Assembly: GCF_007746075.1 (NCBI RefSeq)
Contig: NZ_CP036339.1
Location: 3,377,786-3,441,785, forward strand
Length of the DNA: 64,000 nt
Direction of reading: 5' to 3'
From: Lacipirellula limnantheis
GTDB lineage: Bacteria > Planctomycetota > Planctomycetia > Pirellulales > Lacipirellulaceae
The notes beneath the pieces are model-generated. The model ran no database searches. It was not told the origin of the DNA and saw only the letters and a list, made by a program, of their open reading frames with translations. Below are positions 63,988 through 64,000 of the stretch, one piece after another (the first letter of the stretch is position 1; the number at the start of each line of letters is the position of its first letter). The position numbers and the translations under genes were made by a program.

Positions 63988-64000
63988 AGCATCGAGCCGG

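Overview
The window comes from a high-GC planctomycete, most likely of the order Pirellulales (inference). Evidence: two DUF1549/DUF1553 plus DUF1501 gene pairs, two DUF1559 prepilin-like proteins with the H-x-G-G-x-N...DG(S/A)V signature, eight genes carrying PEP-CTERM sorting signals (one carries two), dockerin-like EF-hand stubs next to those signals, and a Hanks-type kinase with DWG in place of DFG. No rRNA, tRNA, CRISPR array or intact transposase was seen.

Layout. 1-8 kb: a partial unknown gene, a lipoprotein-type cyanophycinase, a membrane Ser/Thr kinase, a decayed stretch (about 4-5.7 kb) with a frameshifted gene and a BON/Hsp20 chimeric relic, then two universal stress proteins and a UMF1-type MFS transporter. 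8.8-14.1 kb: a small conserved-looking protein, an amidohydrolase, a short putative DNA-binding protein, a TAXI-type solute-binding protein, and a copied tail of a corA gene. 14.5-18 kb: two tandem PEP-CTERM proteins built of beta-strand repeats. 18-23 kb: a neutral ceramidase-like enzyme and a pair of DUF1254/DUF1214 proteins. 24-27.6 kb: a 1100-residue glycine-rich PEP-CTERM protein. 28.5-38.6 kb: two copies of the planctomycete DUF1553/DUF1501 pair in opposite orientation, separated by a PEP-CTERM protein with three phage tail-collar-like domains. 39-40.8 kb: full-length corA followed by what looks like a single integron gene cassette (ankyrin-repeat ORF between two attC-like palindromes). 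41.2-47.7 kb: a heavy-metal efflux cluster (His-rich exported protein, CusB/CzcB-like adaptor, CusA/CzcA-like pump, His-rich lipoprotein, small membrane protein) with no TolC-like gene. 48-54 kb: two further PEP-CTERM proteins and two DUF1559 proteins. 54.6-60.3 kb: an IS66 relic, a beta-barrel porin-like protein, a YtcJ-type amidohydrolase, a kinase fragment and a LuxR-type regulator. 61-64 kb: an apparent fusion of two PEP-CTERM proteins and a PEP-CTERM protein with HAF-like repeats.

The genes form small operons rather than one system. The clearest functional units are the metal-efflux cluster, the two DUF1553/DUF1501 pairs and the DUF1254 pair. The main theme is surface and secreted proteins: nine PEP-CTERM signals in 50 kb, with no exosortase in view. 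Start codons were moved inward from the longest frame where a ribosome-binding site or signal peptide supported it; several remain uncertain.
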